Shown here piece after piece: positions 26,292-35,122 of a stretch of DNA of 64,000 nt (positions within the stretch are counted from its first letter, which is position 1; the number at the start of each line of letters is the position of its first letter). The notes under the pieces are model-generated. The model had not been told where the DNA came from. It did not search any database and saw only the letters and a list, made by a program, of their open reading frames with translations. This stretch comes from Plantactinospora soyae (lineage in GTDB: Bacteria > Actinomycetota > Actinomycetes > Mycobacteriales > Micromonosporaceae). The position numbers were made by a program, and so were the translations under genes. Where the stretch lies: positions 5,890,001-5,954,000 of the forward strand of contig NZ_JADBEB010000001.1 of the NCBI RefSeq assembly GCF_014874095.1. Reading direction: 5' to 3'.

Positions 26292-26693
26292 TCACCCGAC
26301 GGCGGTCCCCTCGAGTTCGACCATCAGGTCGAGGACCGCCAGCCGGGTCACCCCGAGCATCGTGGTGGTCGGTGCCACCCTGGCGGCGCCCAACCGCGAC
26401 GCCAATACGCCGTAGTGCGCGAAGAGCCGATCGACGTCGGTCGTGTAGACGTTGAGCCGGACGAGGTTGGCGAGGGACATGCCGGCCTCGCCGAGTACGG
26501 CCTCCAGATTGTCGAGGCTCAACGCCAACTGCGCCGCCATGTCGCCGGCATGCTGGGGCTTGCCGTCGCCGCCCATCGCGGTCTGCCCGGAGCAGTACAG
26601 GGTCCGGGTGTGCCCGGAGACGATCTCACCCTGGTTGAATCCCAGCTGTGCCGACCACGTGACCGGGTTGACTGCCGTTCGTTCCACTGCCAC
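26292..26693 (-). CDS. RidA family protein (YjgF/YER057c/UK114)
   Basis: A 133-residue member of the RidA family, whose best-known members hydrolyse reactive enamine/imine intermediates to ketones and ammonia. Seen: GHTRTLYCSGQTAMG, AQLALSLDNLEAVLGEAGMSLANLVRLNVYTTDVD and a C-terminal VLDLMVELEGTAV; the usual active-site Arg of RidA-type enzymes is not at its expected IPxxxR place, so it belongs to another subgroup. The GTG at 26693 has GGAG five bases upstream; an ATG at 26732 would add 13 unconserved residues. Divergent from a WYL regulator, with a strong dyad between them, so that regulator probably controls it. Confidence 0.82.
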   Translation of the reverse strand: MAVERTAVNPVTWSAQLGFNQGEIVSGHTRTLYCSGQTAMGGDGKPQHAGDMAAQLALSLDNLEAVLGEAGMSLANLVRLNVYTTDVDRLFAHYGVLASRLGAARVAPTTTMLGVTRLAVLDLMVELEGTAVG

Positions 26694-26775
26694 ATCAGCT
26701 CCGTTCGATTCATCGGAAGTGCGTACGTCCATCGGCGCGGTAGCCGACTTTCTTCGACGTCGGGGTAACCCTCTC

Positions 26776-26810
26776 CCGGAATACACGACATCCTTTGTCG
26801 CGTATTCCGG
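26776..26810. promoter_or_regulatory. 35-bp near-perfect dyad, probable operator
   Basis: CCGGAATACACGACA (26776-26790) and TGTCGCGTATTCCGG (26796-26810) are inverted repeats with one mismatch in 15, separated by TCCTT. The dyad lies between the divergent RidA-like and WYL-regulator genes and ends 12 bases before the regulator's ATG. This is the place for autoregulation by the WYL protein. Confidence 0.75.
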
Positions 26811-26822
26811 TAAGGTTTTCGG

Positions 26823-27797
26823 ATGCGCGCCGACCGGTTGGTCTCGCTGGTGCTGCTGCTGCGGCAGCACGGTCGGCTCTCCGCGGCCGCGCTGGCCCGC
26901 GAGCTGGAGGTGTCCACCCGGACCGTGCTGCGCGACATCGAGGCGCTGTCCGCAGCCGGCGTTCCGGTCTACGCCGAACGCGGTCGCCACGGCGGCTTCG
27001 CGTTGCTGCCCGGTTTCCGGACCGAGTTCGCCGGGCTGAATCACGACGAGGCACTTGCCCTGCTGGTCGCCGGATCGCGGCGCGGCGCGCAGGCATTCGG
27101 TCTCGGCTCGGCGCTCGCCTCGGCCATGCTCAAGGTGGTCGACGCGCTACCCGAAGGCCATCGGGTCACCGCGGCCGGCGCGGCCCAGCGACTGCTCATC
27201 GACCCGGAGACCGACCTGCTCTCGCGCCGGCTGAGCGCTGAGGAACTGCCCGACGCGATAGTCGCCGAGGTCCGGCGCGCGGTGCTCGTCGGACACCAGC
27301 TGCGCATCCACTACGCGGCTGGGGACCAGGCCCCGAGGTGGCGCACGGTGGACCCGATCGGCCTGGTCACCGTACGCGACCAGGGCTACCTGCTGGCCAC
27401 GCGGTCTGGCGCGGACCGTACCTACCGGCTGTCCCGGATCCTGGACGCCGAGGAACTCGCCGAACCCGCACAGCGACCAGACCGGGTCGATCTGGATCGG
27501 GCCTGGCAGGAACGCAGCACGCAGTTTCGGACCGGGGGTGACCAGGTAGCCGTGCTGGTACGGGTGCACCCGGCGCGGCGGGAAGGCCTACTGGGCACCG
27601 CGCTGGCCGTCCTCGCCGAAGAGGCCGACCCAGACGGCTGGCTGCGGCTGGAGGTGACCTTCCAGGATTCGAGGCACGCCGAATGGGCGCTGTGGCAACT
27701 CGCCACGGACGCGGAAGCCCTGGCCCCGCAATGGCTGCGTACCTCCCTGCGCAACCGCGCCGCCGCGATCGCCACGCGCTACGGAATGTCACCCTGA
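26823..27797 (+). CDS. WYL-domain transcriptional regulator (DeoR-like HTH)
   Basis: A 324-residue regulator. The N-terminal helix-turn-helix (HTH_11 type, residues 1-60) reads LARELEVSTRTVLRDIEALSAAGVPVYAERGRHGG; the WYL domain (about 140-215) has LRIHYAAGD, WRTVDPIGLVTVRDQGYLLATR (here the W-Y-L signature residues are G-Y-L) and the C-terminal WCX extension follows to the end. WYL domains are thought to bind ligands or nucleic acid. It is divergent from a RidA-like gene, a pairing seen often in actinomycetes, and the dyad at 26776-26810 in front of it is the likely binding site. Confidence 0.9.
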   Translation: MRADRLVSLVLLLRQHGRLSAAALARELEVSTRTVLRDIEALSAAGVPVYAERGRHGGFALLPGFRTEFAGLNHDEALALLVAGSRRGAQAFGLGSALASAMLKVVDALPEGHRVTAAGAAQRLLIDPETDLLSRRLSAEELPDAIVAEVRRAVLVGHQLRIHYAAGDQAPRWRTVDPIGLVTVRDQGYLLATRSGADRTYRLSRILDAEELAEPAQRPDRVDLDRAWQERSTQFRTGGDQVAVLVRVHPARREGLLGTALAVLAEEADPDGWLRLEVTFQDSRHAEWALWQLATDAEALAPQWLRTSLRNRAAAIATRYGMSP

Positions 27798-28266
27798 CCA
27801 GCCGCCACTCGTTCCGCTCGGCCGGATCGCCGCGTTGCAGGTGGCGGTCGTAGATGTGAGCGGTAACAAGTCTGCTGGCAGGACCATTGACGCCTCGAAT
27901 GCCGCCGATGGAGCCGAGCCGGATTAGCCCTGCTATTGACCGCTGAGCAGGCCGATCGACGGCACTTCAAAACCTTGACATCTTTCATGTTAGCGCTCAC
28001 AGTTAGCTAACATATGAATCATCATCATCGATGTCGCCGGCAGGTCGATACCGGTGCATCCCCGATGGACAGTGGCCTACCAGCCCTCGGGCCGGCCGAG
28101 CCACGTGTGCGGCCCGATGACGCCTGACCCTCGCCCGACCAGCGGTCACGACGGTGGCTGTCCAGCATGCCGCCGGTTGTCGAGGAGACCGTCAGCGCGT
28201 GCACGGATCGGTCTCAGGCGGCAGCCCACCTAGTCCCGGACGCAGGCCCCCAAGGAAGGAACCGCG
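27798..28266 (+). other. Intergenic region upstream of the GH43 gene
   Basis: No convincing gene. It holds the promoter/operator region at 27975-28013 and then a leader of about 250 bases before the GH43 start, in which I see no known riboswitch or coding signal. Confidence 0.5.
27975..28013 (+). promoter_or_regulatory. Promoter with overlapping LacI-like operators
   Basis: A consensus -35 TTGACA (27975-27980) is followed by TGTTAGCGCTCACA (27988-28001), one mismatch from a LacI-type palindrome, and by GTTAGCTAAC (28002-28011). Outer arms ATGTTAGC and GCTAACAT (27987-27994 and 28006-28013) are also exact inverse complements. The base composition here is strikingly AT-rich for this genome. 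It precedes the GH43 gene and would place it under a sugar-responsive repressor. Confidence 0.6.
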
Positions 28267-29331
28267 ATGATCACGATCCACGGACTGAAAGCGGCGCGAC
28301 GGCTGCTGACCACCGCTGTCGTCGCTGTGCTCGTGTCGGCCCTGGGTGCAACCATCCCCGCCGCTCCGGCGCTCGCCGCACCCGGACCGTCGTTCACCAA
28401 CCCTCTCGTCGGCACGCCCAACAGCGCGGACCCGTCAATCGTGTACACCAACGGCAACTGGTACTACCTGGCCACGACGTGGTCCTCGAGAATCGTCATG
28501 CGCACGTCGTCAACCATGGCCGGCTTGAAGAGCGCGGGGGAGCGGACGGTGTTCACCCTGGGCGCGGGGCCCGGCTGCTGCACGATGTGGGCACCGGACA
28601 TCCAATGGATCAACAACCGGTGGTACATCTACTTCTCGGCAGAGGCCTCCCCGGGCCAGGGCGAGCGCCGGACCGGCGTGCTCGAGAGCAACGGCACCGA
28701 CCCGCTCGGACCGTACACCTATCGGGGCATCCTCAACCTGGAACCCAACAACGGATGGGCGATCGACGGCAGCGTGGTCCGGTTCAACGGCTTCGCGAAC
28801 CACTTCGTCTACTCCGCGTTCCGAGGCGGGGAACAGGGGCTGTTCATCGCCCCGATGTCGTCGCCGACCCAGGTCTCGCGCAACGGCGTGCGGATCTCGT
28901 CCCCGACGCTGTCGTGGGAGCGGCAGGGCGGCGCGGTCAACGAGGGCCCGTACGCCGTGTACAACGGTGGGAGAACGTTCCTGACGTACTCGGCGAGTTC
29001 CTGCAACACGCCTGACTACAAGCTCGGCACGTTGACCTGGACCGGTGGCGACCCGATGTCAGCCAGCTCGTGGACGAAGAGGTCGACGCCCATCTTCCAG
29101 CGCAGCGACGCCAATGGCGTGTACGGCCCGGGCCACGCCTCCTTCGTCAGATCACCGGACGGCGCGGAGACGTGGATTGTCTACCACGCCAATTCGTCCA
29201 CCGGCCAGGGCTGCGGCACCACCCGTACGACGCGGGCGCAGAAGATCGGCTGGAACTCCGACGGCACCCCCAACCCCGGCGTCCCGGTCCGCACCGGGAC
29301 CTCGATCGTCGGCCCCTCCGGCGACTCGTAG
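28267..29331 (+). CDS. Secreted GH43 arabinosidase-like glycoside hydrolase
   Basis: A 354-residue secreted five-bladed beta-propeller enzyme of family GH43, probably an alpha-L-arabinofuranosidase or arabinanase acting on arabinan side chains of pectin. Signal peptide to about residue 38 (ALA). Catalytic candidates: base Asp55 in ADPSIVY, Asp111 in WAPDIQW, pKa-modulating Asp167 in WAIDGSV and acid Glu226 in VNEGPYA. No carbohydrate-binding module. AAGGAA precedes the ATG. It is monocistronic and convergent with the PL11 lyase gene, sharing the terminator at 29455-29486. The LacI-like operators upstream suggest induction by plant sugars. Confidence 0.88.
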   Translation: MITIHGLKAARRLLTTAVVAVLVSALGATIPAAPALAAPGPSFTNPLVGTPNSADPSIVYTNGNWYYLATTWSSRIVMRTSSTMAGLKSAGERTVFTLGAGPGCCTMWAPDIQWINNRWYIYFSAEASPGQGERRTGVLESNGTDPLGPYTYRGILNLEPNNGWAIDGSVVRFNGFANHFVYSAFRGGEQGLFIAPMSSPTQVSRNGVRISSPTLSWERQGGAVNEGPYAVYNGGRTFLTYSASSCNTPDYKLGTLTWTGGDPMSASSWTKRSTPIFQRSDANGVYGPGHASFVRSPDGAETWIVYHANSSTGQGCGTTRTTRAQKIGWNSDGTPNPGVPVRTGTSIVGPSGDS

Positions 29332-29454
29332 ACACCCGCCGGCCACGCCGGTACGCCTCCACCGTGAGCCGGACCGGCGCCGGCCATTCGTGGGTCGCGG
29401 GGAGTGGCAACTGGTGTGTCCGGCCCGGTGCCAGTCGTGGCTCCCCGGGCAGCA

Positions 29455-29486
29455 GGCAGGGCCGGCCCTTGCGGACCGGCCCTGCC
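29455..29486. terminator. Bidirectional terminator, 11-bp perfect stem
   Basis: GGCAGGGCCGG (29455-29465) pairs with CCGGCCCTGCC (29476-29486) around a 10-base loop, between the convergent GH43 and PL11 genes. Confidence 0.75.
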
Positions 29487-29498
29487 CGACCTCGGTTG

Positions 29499-32400
29499 TC
29501 AGTACGTGCCGAGGTCCTGCCACGGGCCGTTAGGGTCGCCCGGCTGCTGGTTCCGGGTCCACCACTTGGCCTTCCAGGTGTGACCGCTGTGCGCGACCGT
29601 CCCGCCACTGGGGTAGACCCAGGAGGCGGTCCAGGCCCGGACATCGGCCCCGGCCGCCAGGACGAGGGCGCCCTGCTCCATCCACGAGCCAGTCGTGGTG
29701 CTGCCGGGCTTCTCGTTCTGCGTCCACCACTGCGCGATGTAACTCGCCCCGTTGTAGGACACCTGGTCGCCGCCGTTGTACGGCTTCTTCGGATCCCAGG
29801 CCGGAGCCGCTGGCTTCGGCGCGACCAGCGTGAAGGTCACGGTCGTGGCGTTGCCGGCCACGTCGTACACCCTCAGCTCGTTCGCCCCGAGCACCGCGCC
29901 GGACACACCGGGCTGCACCCCGTTGGCGTCGGAGTAGGTGTCGTCGGTCAGGTCCTTCTCCACCCCGTTCAGGGTGAGCTTGTCGACCTTGTTCTCGTCG
30001 AACAGCTTGAACGACACCCGCTCGTACCCGGCCGCAGCCGTGCCGACCGTCTCGGTCGCGCCGTCCTTCACCGTCACCGTCGGGCCCGTGACATCCAGGA
30101 TGAAGGTCAGCGTCGTGACGTTGCCCGCCACGTCGTACACCTTCAGCTCGTTGCCACCGGCCTTGCCGCCGAACGTACCCGGCTTGACCCCGTTGAGATC
30201 GGAGTAGGTGTTGTCGGTCAGGTCCCTCTCGACCCCGTTCAGGGTGAGCTTGTCGACCTTGCCGGCGTCGAACAGCTTGAAGGAGACATTGCTGTAGACC
30301 CCGTCCCTACCCTTCGAGTCCGGCTTGACCGTGACCGTCGGAGCTGTCGTGTCGGGCGCAGCCGGGACAGAGATGTCGGTCCTCATCCGGGGCAGCTCAG
30401 CCTCGTCACCAAGATAGAAGCTGGCGAATCCGAACTGGTCGTAGCCGGTGTTTTTGTTCGCCACACCGAGCCGGTACATCGGGTCGTGCATCAGCGTACG
30501 GATGCCGTACGCCGTCGGCGACAGGGTGGTGACGATGGCCAGGCGGTTGTCGGAGGCGCGAAGCACGAGTTCCTCACGCCAGTCGCCCAACAGGTCGGCC
30601 TTGAGCGTGGGAGTGCTCTTGTTGCCGGTCGAGGTGAGGCCGGTCGCCAGATACGGGGAGGTCGCGAAGGTCAGATCGTCGACCGTACTGATGGTCGCGT
30701 TACTGGCGGCCATGGCCGTCAGGCCGCCGCCGAACCAGATGGCGTACTGGCCGCTGCTCACGTTACGGTCGCCGTTCAGGAGTTCGCCGGTGACCATACT
30801 CCTGGCGCCGTTCTGCGAGTATCCCTGCGCGCCGGGCCAGCGGTTGGAGAAGTTGCCGGCGACCGCGCCCTCGGCGTCGGTACCGGCGTACACGCCGAAG
30901 ACCATCGAGTTTTCCTGGACGATCTCGCCCTTGTCGTTGCGCCGCTTGCCCGCCATCGGGTCGTGGGCCTCCGGACCGGGCATCCAGCCCAACTGCCTGC
31001 CGGTACGGATGTCGTCCAGCAGGTTCTCCTCGCTGCCGGACCACATGCGCATGTTGTTGTTCTTGTCGACCGGAAGCAGCGCGCTGCGGTCGCCGTGGCG
31101 GAGCGGAGCCCACGTGTTCAGCGGGTTGTTCCGGACCGCGTCCGTGGCGAACTCGAAGCTGCCGGCAACCGGAGGGACACTGTTCTGCCCCTCGATCGTG
31201 GGCATGGTGTCGCCGTTGATCACCTCGGGCAGGATCTTGGTCCCGTCGGCGCTCAGGTCGAGGACCATGGCCTTCATCACGATCTCATCCCGGCCGTCGC
31301 CGTCGAGGTCGCCGGACTGGGTCTGATGGTTACCGCGGTTCTGGTAGTCGTAGGCGGTGCCGCCCAGCGACCAGTACTGCGGGTCGGCCGAGTCGAAGCT
31401 GGCCTGGAGGTTGACCTTGCCGTCCACGATGTTGAAGGCGGCCATGGTCGTTCTGGCGTAATAGCCGCGCTGGGAGACCGCGTACTGGTGCTTGCCGTCC
31501 AGGGCAGCCACGACGCCGACGTAGCGGTTGGCGCGGTTGCCCTGCGCGTCGCCCCACACGGCCGCTTTCCAGGGGTGCTCGAGCCAGTAGGCCTCCGAGG
31601 GGGCCATCATCTGCGACTTGTAATCACCGGGGCCGCTACCGGCGCCGGGGCCGGGGTAGGCCAGGTAGGAGAAATTGCCGCGCTGGGTGGCGGGCGTCAT
31701 GGCCCAGTTGTCGCCGTCGACGCTGCCCTCGTAGGGGTGCGGGTACTTGGCGCTGTCCATGAGTACGCCCTTGCCGGCGTCGGCGTCCCACTTGAAGGCC
31801 GAGAAGAACTCCTCGTCGTCCTTGGCAGGGCCGATCGGGCCGACATGGTAGGTCTTGATCCACCGCTTGACGGCCGGATCGTTGACTCCGTCGTTGCCGC
31901 CGCCGGCAACCGGGCTGCGGTAGCTGATGGCGAAGCTGTTGAGGAGCGACCAGAAGGTGTCGAGAGCATCGGTGTTGCCGGTGGCGAAATAGTCCTTGAA
32001 CTTGTCCGTGGTCGCCTTCAGACCGTCCTCGCCGCCCACGACGGTGTTGAGGGTGTCCGAATACTTGACGGACTGCGACTCTTCGTCCCAGTTGCCGATC
32101 CGGCTGCCCAGGCCGGTCTTGAGCATCAGCTCGGCCTTGCCGTCACCGTCGAAGTCCTCGCTGAACAGCGTGGTCTCATGGTCGTTGCCCGCTCGTACGT
32201 TGTAGCCCATGTCCACGCGGAACAGCAGGCTGCCGTCCAGCTTGTACACGTCGATGTACTCGGGAGCGGTCGTGGTGTTACTGCCGCCGAAGATCGGCTC
32301 GGAATACATCGGATCCTGCTGGGTGCTGCGCCACTTGACGACGATCTCGTACTCGCCGTCGCCGTCAAAATCGCCCACCGTCATGTCGTGCGTGGAGTAG

Positions 32401-33338
32401 GCGCTGCTCTGCGACGTGTGGATCGCGCCGGTGCTGGTCTTCGCGTAGGGGAGCGACGTGCCGGCGTCCAGATTCTCTACGTACTTGATGAACTCGCCTT
32501 CGAGCTCGTTGAACAGCACCTCCGTGATCTTGCCGTCCACGAGGGAGTTGGTCAGCGGCCGGGCACTGGCGTAGGTCGCGACGCCGAGAGCGTTGGGGGT
32601 CGTGTTGTGCTCGTTGAGCTTGGCGACCCAACCGTCGAGCTGCTCCTGGGTCACGGTCGTCTGGTCCTCGTGCGCCACCCGGAACCCTCTGAGCAGGTCC
32701 ATGTCGACGACGTACCAGTTCTGGTTTCCGGTATCCGGGACGACCATGTTTGCCGCGCTCAGATTGGTGCCGGGGCCGAACCTGTTGCCACGGTAGGTGA
32801 AGTGCGCGAGCGGTACGGGGGCCGGGGCAGGCTTGAGCGGGATGTAATCCACCGCGCCCCTGTTGGCCTGCCCCGCCTGGCCCGCCAGGGTCGACAGCAT
32901 GGGCACGCTCATGCCCTGCCGCTGGCCCTCGACGCCGGCGATGACCGGGGCGACCTCGTAGACGGAGGTCAGGACGCCGTCCGGGTCGGTGTAGTTGGAC
33001 GGGGTGACGTTCTTCTTCACGACGCCGGGGTTCGTGTCGTAGTCGCTCTCGGGCTGAACGTCCCTCGGCGCGATGGTGGTGATCTTCACGAACTCCGCGT
33101 CACCGTCTTTGCGGTAGACGTTCCAGGAGATGCCGTCAGGTTCGTTGCCCAGGAAGCGCCAGCTCAGGAACGTTCCGGTCGGGGTCTGGGCGGCGACCAA
33201 CCCACGCGTCAGATACTCCAGCTGGCGCGGACCGGACGCAGGGGCAGCGCTCGCGGCCGGTGGGACGACGCCGAACAGGGACAGGCTCACGGCCAGCGAC
33301 AGGGGCAAGGGTACGAGTTTACGCAGCGTCTTTCGCAC
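29499..33338 (-). CDS. Secreted PL11 rhamnogalacturonan lyase with Ig-like repeats and CBM5/12-like modules
   Basis: A 1279-residue secreted lyase that cleaves the rhamnogalacturonan I backbone by beta-elimination, resembling Bacillus YesW/YesX. Order: signal peptide (ending ASA), fibronectin-like N-domain with GTFLSWRFLGNEPDGISWNVYR, eight-bladed propeller with repeated DFDGDGEYEIVVKW, DFDGDGKAELMLKTG, DLDGDGRDEIVMKA calcium-binding motifs and DLLGDWREELV, then two Ig-like repeats, and at the C-terminus two modules with WWTQNEKPG and WWTRNQQPG typical of CBM5/12. Start: the GTG at 33338 has GGAG eight bases upstream and gives a normal signal peptide (MRKTLRKL); the ATG at 33359 would add seven residues. 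A CBM5/12-type chitin/cellulose-binding tail on a pectin lyase is unusual. Confidence 0.9.
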   Translation of the reverse strand: MRKTLRKLVPLPLSLAVSLSLFGVVPPAASAAPASGPRQLEYLTRGLVAAQTPTGTFLSWRFLGNEPDGISWNVYRKDGDAEFVKITTIAPRDVQPESDYDTNPGVVKKNVTPSNYTDPDGVLTSVYEVAPVIAGVEGQRQGMSVPMLSTLAGQAGQANRGAVDYIPLKPAPAPVPLAHFTYRGNRFGPGTNLSAANMVVPDTGNQNWYVVDMDLLRGFRVAHEDQTTVTQEQLDGWVAKLNEHNTTPNALGVATYASARPLTNSLVDGKITEVLFNELEGEFIKYVENLDAGTSLPYAKTSTGAIHTSQSSAYSTHDMTVGDFDGDGEYEIVVKWRSTQQDPMYSEPIFGGSNTTTAPEYIDVYKLDGSLLFRVDMGYNVRAGNDHETTLFSEDFDGDGKAELMLKTGLGSRIGNWDEESQSVKYSDTLNTVVGGEDGLKATTDKFKDYFATGNTDALDTFWSLLNSFAISYRSPVAGGGNDGVNDPAVKRWIKTYHVGPIGPAKDDEEFFSAFKWDADAGKGVLMDSAKYPHPYEGSVDGDNWAMTPATQRGNFSYLAYPGPGAGSGPGDYKSQMMAPSEAYWLEHPWKAAVWGDAQGNRANRYVGVVAALDGKHQYAVSQRGYYARTTMAAFNIVDGKVNLQASFDSADPQYWSLGGTAYDYQNRGNHQTQSGDLDGDGRDEIVMKAMVLDLSADGTKILPEVINGDTMPTIEGQNSVPPVAGSFEFATDAVRNNPLNTWAPLRHGDRSALLPVDKNNNMRMWSGSEENLLDDIRTGRQLGWMPGPEAHDPMAGKRRNDKGEIVQENSMVFGVYAGTDAEGAVAGNFSNRWPGAQGYSQNGARSMVTGELLNGDRNVSSGQYAIWFGGGLTAMAASNATISTVDDLTFATSPYLATGLTSTGNKSTPTLKADLLGDWREELVLRASDNRLAIVTTLSPTAYGIRTLMHDPMYRLGVANKNTGYDQFGFASFYLGDEAELPRMRTDISVPAAPDTTAPTVTVKPDSKGRDGVYSNVSFKLFDAGKVDKLTLNGVERDLTDNTYSDLNGVKPGTFGGKAGGNELKVYDVAGNVTTLTFILDVTGPTVTVKDGATETVGTAAAGYERVSFKLFDENKVDKLTLNGVEKDLTDDTYSDANGVQPGVSGAVLGANELRVYDVAGNATTVTFTLVAPKPAAPAWDPKKPYNGGDQVSYNGASYIAQWWTQNEKPGSTTTGSWMEQGALVLAAGADVRAWTASWVYPSGGTVAHSGHTWKAKWWTRNQQPGDPNGPWQDLGTY
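29836..30340 (-). repeat. Two tandem repeats coding Ig-like domains in the PL11 lyase
   Basis: Two copies of about 80 codons, each with VSFKLFD, VDKLTLNGVE, LTDxTYSDxNGV, NELxVYDVAGN and a following TFxL. The DNA is similar too: CACGTCGTACACC and CTCAGCTCGTT-like blocks recur about 270 bases apart. Boundaries are approximate. These look like spacer domains holding the binding modules away from the catalytic domain. Confidence 0.75.
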
Positions 33339-33371
33339 TTTTTGTTCTCCATCTCGCATTACCCACCGTTG

Positions 33372-33385
33372 GGTAAGCGCTTTCC
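33372..33385. promoter_or_regulatory. LacI-like operator candidate before the PL11 gene
   Basis: GGTAAGCGCTTTCC contains the perfect palindrome AAGCGCTT with partly symmetrical flanks, 34 bases upstream of the chosen PL11 start. It has the classic LacI/CcpA-like core and matches the sites at 20998 and 27988 in style, suggesting shared control of the pectin genes. Confidence 0.55.
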
Positions 33386-33759
33386 GGCATCCTGCCGCGT
33401 CCCGCTCCGTTGCGCAAGCAAAACGATTGTGTAGACGGCCAATAGGGGCCCTGACCTGGGGATACGCGGAGTGGATGGCCTATGTGGAGACAAAGCGGCG
33501 GGCGGGATCGCGTGGGTGATTCGGGGCTTCTTGGCGCTTCACGACGCCCCGCGGACCACGCTCGCCGATGGCGTCATCCCGCATCACCACACTGGCCGTA
33601 ACGACGCCGATACCGATACCCGGCCGGTAGGACCACCCAGCGGAGTGCGCCCACTGCGCCTCGCATTCGCGCTGCTTTCCGGAGGCTGCGCCGGCAGCCG
33701 CAGGTGTACGCCGATCCACTCTTATCGATGATCGGGTCGGACAGATCTTGATTGGCGGT
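33386..33759. other. Intergenic region without recognised gene
   Basis: About 370 bases between the PL11 promoter region and the end of the DsbA-fold gene. Open frames here have no ribosome binding site or family resemblance; I see nothing else in it. Confidence 0.4.
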
Positions 33760-34359
33760 TCAGGTGAAGTTCAGGCCACCGGTACGGGAGCGCTTGAGCT
33801 CGAAGAAGTCCGGGTAGCTCGCGAGCGCCAGCACGCCATCGAAGATGCGCAGAGCGTCCTTGCCGCGGGGGATGCTGCTCAGCACCGGACCGAAGAAGGC
33901 CACGCCATCGACATGGATGGTCGGCGTGCCGACGTCCTCGCCGACCGGGTCCATGCCCTCCTGATGGCTCCTGCGCAGTGCCTCGTCGTAGTCGGTGCTC
34001 TGTGCCACCTCGGCCAGTTCGGCCGGTAGGCCCGCCTCGGCCAGCGAGTCACGGATGACGGCCTCGAAGTCCTTGTTGTCCTGCTGATGGATGCGGGTGC
34101 CGAGGGCCGTGTAGAGCGGCTCGACGACCTCCTCGCCGTGCTGTGCGGCGGCGGCCGTGACCACCCGGACGGCGGCCAGCGACGCGTCGACCAACTCGCG
34201 GTACCACGGTGGCAGCTCGCGGTTCTCGTTGAGGACGTACAGGCTCATGATTTTGAAATGCAGGTCTATTTCGCGCTGCCGCTGGACCTCGAGGATCCAG
34301 CGCGACGAGATCCAGGCGAACGGACAGCCGGGATCGAAGTAGAAGATGACTGTCGTCAT
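33760..34359 (-). CDS. DsbA-fold oxidoreductase, mycothiol-dependent nitroreductase-like
   Basis: A 199-residue cytoplasmic thioredoxin-fold protein of the DsbA/2-hydroxychromene-2-carboxylate isomerase type, resembling the Rv2466c group of mycothiol-dependent nitroreductases. It starts [16 protein letters not shown]; the active-site motif is CPFA at residues 12-15 with only the first Cys, so it would work through a mixed disulfide with mycothiol rather than a CxxC pair. A later cis-Pro segment GTPTIHVDG supports the fold. The gene is monocistronic, with the ribosome binding site AGGAG just upstream. Substrate unknown. Confidence 0.82.
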   Translation of the reverse strand: MTTVIFYFDPGCPFAWISSRWILEVQRQREIDLHFKIMSLYVLNENRELPPWYRELVDASLAAVRVVTAAAAQHGEEVVEPLYTALGTRIHQQDNKDFEAVIRDSLAEAGLPAELAEVAQSTDYDEALRRSHQEGMDPVGEDVGTPTIHVDGVAFFGPVLSSIPRGKDALRIFDGVLALASYPDFFELKRSRTGGLNFT

Positions 34360-34519
34360 GCGTGGCTCCTATGTCCAGTCGCCACAGGATAGAGGTCCGG
34401 CGCGGCTGGTTGCTGGTCTTTCAATGGATTGCAGACGACGCGGGCGCGGCGACGTTTCGATGCTCTTGAGCGATTCTTTTCACCTGTGGCGTTCGCGGCG
34501 ATGAAGGGTCACCCTCTCA

Positions 34520-35122
34520 TCAGAGCCAGTCGTGTTCGCGTGCATAACGTGCCGCCTCGTGCCGGGTTCGTGTCTGGGTCTTCTGCATCGCGTTGGAGAG
34601 GTAATTGCGCACGGTGCCTTCGGCGAGGTGGAGCCGGGTGGCGATGTCGGCGACCGAGTACCCGTCACCGGTGGCCCGCAACACGTCGATCTCACGGTCG
34701 GTGAGGGGGCAGTCGTCGATGAGGGCGAGTGCGGAGACGTCCGAGTCGATCCATCGCCTGCCTTGGTGCAGCGCTGCGATGACCGACGCGATGTGGGCGG
34801 GTTCGGCCGACTTGCTGACGAAGCCCTGGACCCCGAGTTTCAGGGCCTTGCGGAGCACGCCGGGCCTGGCGTGCCGGGTCAGCATGAGGATCACCTGCCC
34901 CGGCCACCTCCGGCGGATCTGGGCGACCGCACCGAGCCCGTCCACGCCCGGCATCTCCAGATCGATGACGAGGACGTCGGGCCGGTGTCGCAGAACGGCC
35001 TGCACGGCGGCTTCGCCGTCCTCCGCCTCGGCGAGGACGGTGATCTGTCCCTCCAGGGGCAGCAGCGCTGCCAGGGCCTTGCGGAGCAGGACCTCGTCGT
35101 CAGCGAGCACCACGGTCGTCAC
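34520..35122 (-). CDS. NarL/LuxR-family response regulator (DesR-like)
   Basis: A 200-residue response regulator. The receiver domain has the acidic ADDE near residues 7-10 and phospho-acceptor Asp54 in VIDLEMPG; the LuxR-type helix-turn-helix is at about 138-190 with LTDREIDVL and VADIATRLHLAEGTVRNYLSNAMQKTQTRTR, closely like DesR proteins. The GTG at 35122 overlaps the TGA of the kinase gene. The same frame is open far upstream (to 36145) inside the kinase gene, which is a shadow. It works with the kinase at 35119-36279. Confidence 0.93.
   Translation of the reverse strand: MTTVVLADDEVLLRKALAALLPLEGQITVLAEAEDGEAAVQAVLRHRPDVLVIDLEMPGVDGLGAVAQIRRRWPGQVILMLTRHARPGVLRKALKLGVQGFVSKSAEPAHIASVIAALHQGRRWIDSDVSALALIDDCPLTDREIDVLRATGDGYSVADIATRLHLAEGTVRNYLSNAMQKTQTRTRHEAARYAREHDWL

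Noticed and set aside
29836-30340. CRISPR-like repeated DNA
   Set aside because: The repeats are two long, imperfect, in-frame copies coding for Ig-like domains, with no regular spacers.
29070-33434. A 1454-residue open frame on the plus strand opposite the PL11 lyase
   Set aside because: It is rich in Val, Gly, Arg and His in the manner of antisense shadow frames in high-GC DNA and resembles no family; the minus-strand PL11 gene explains the region.
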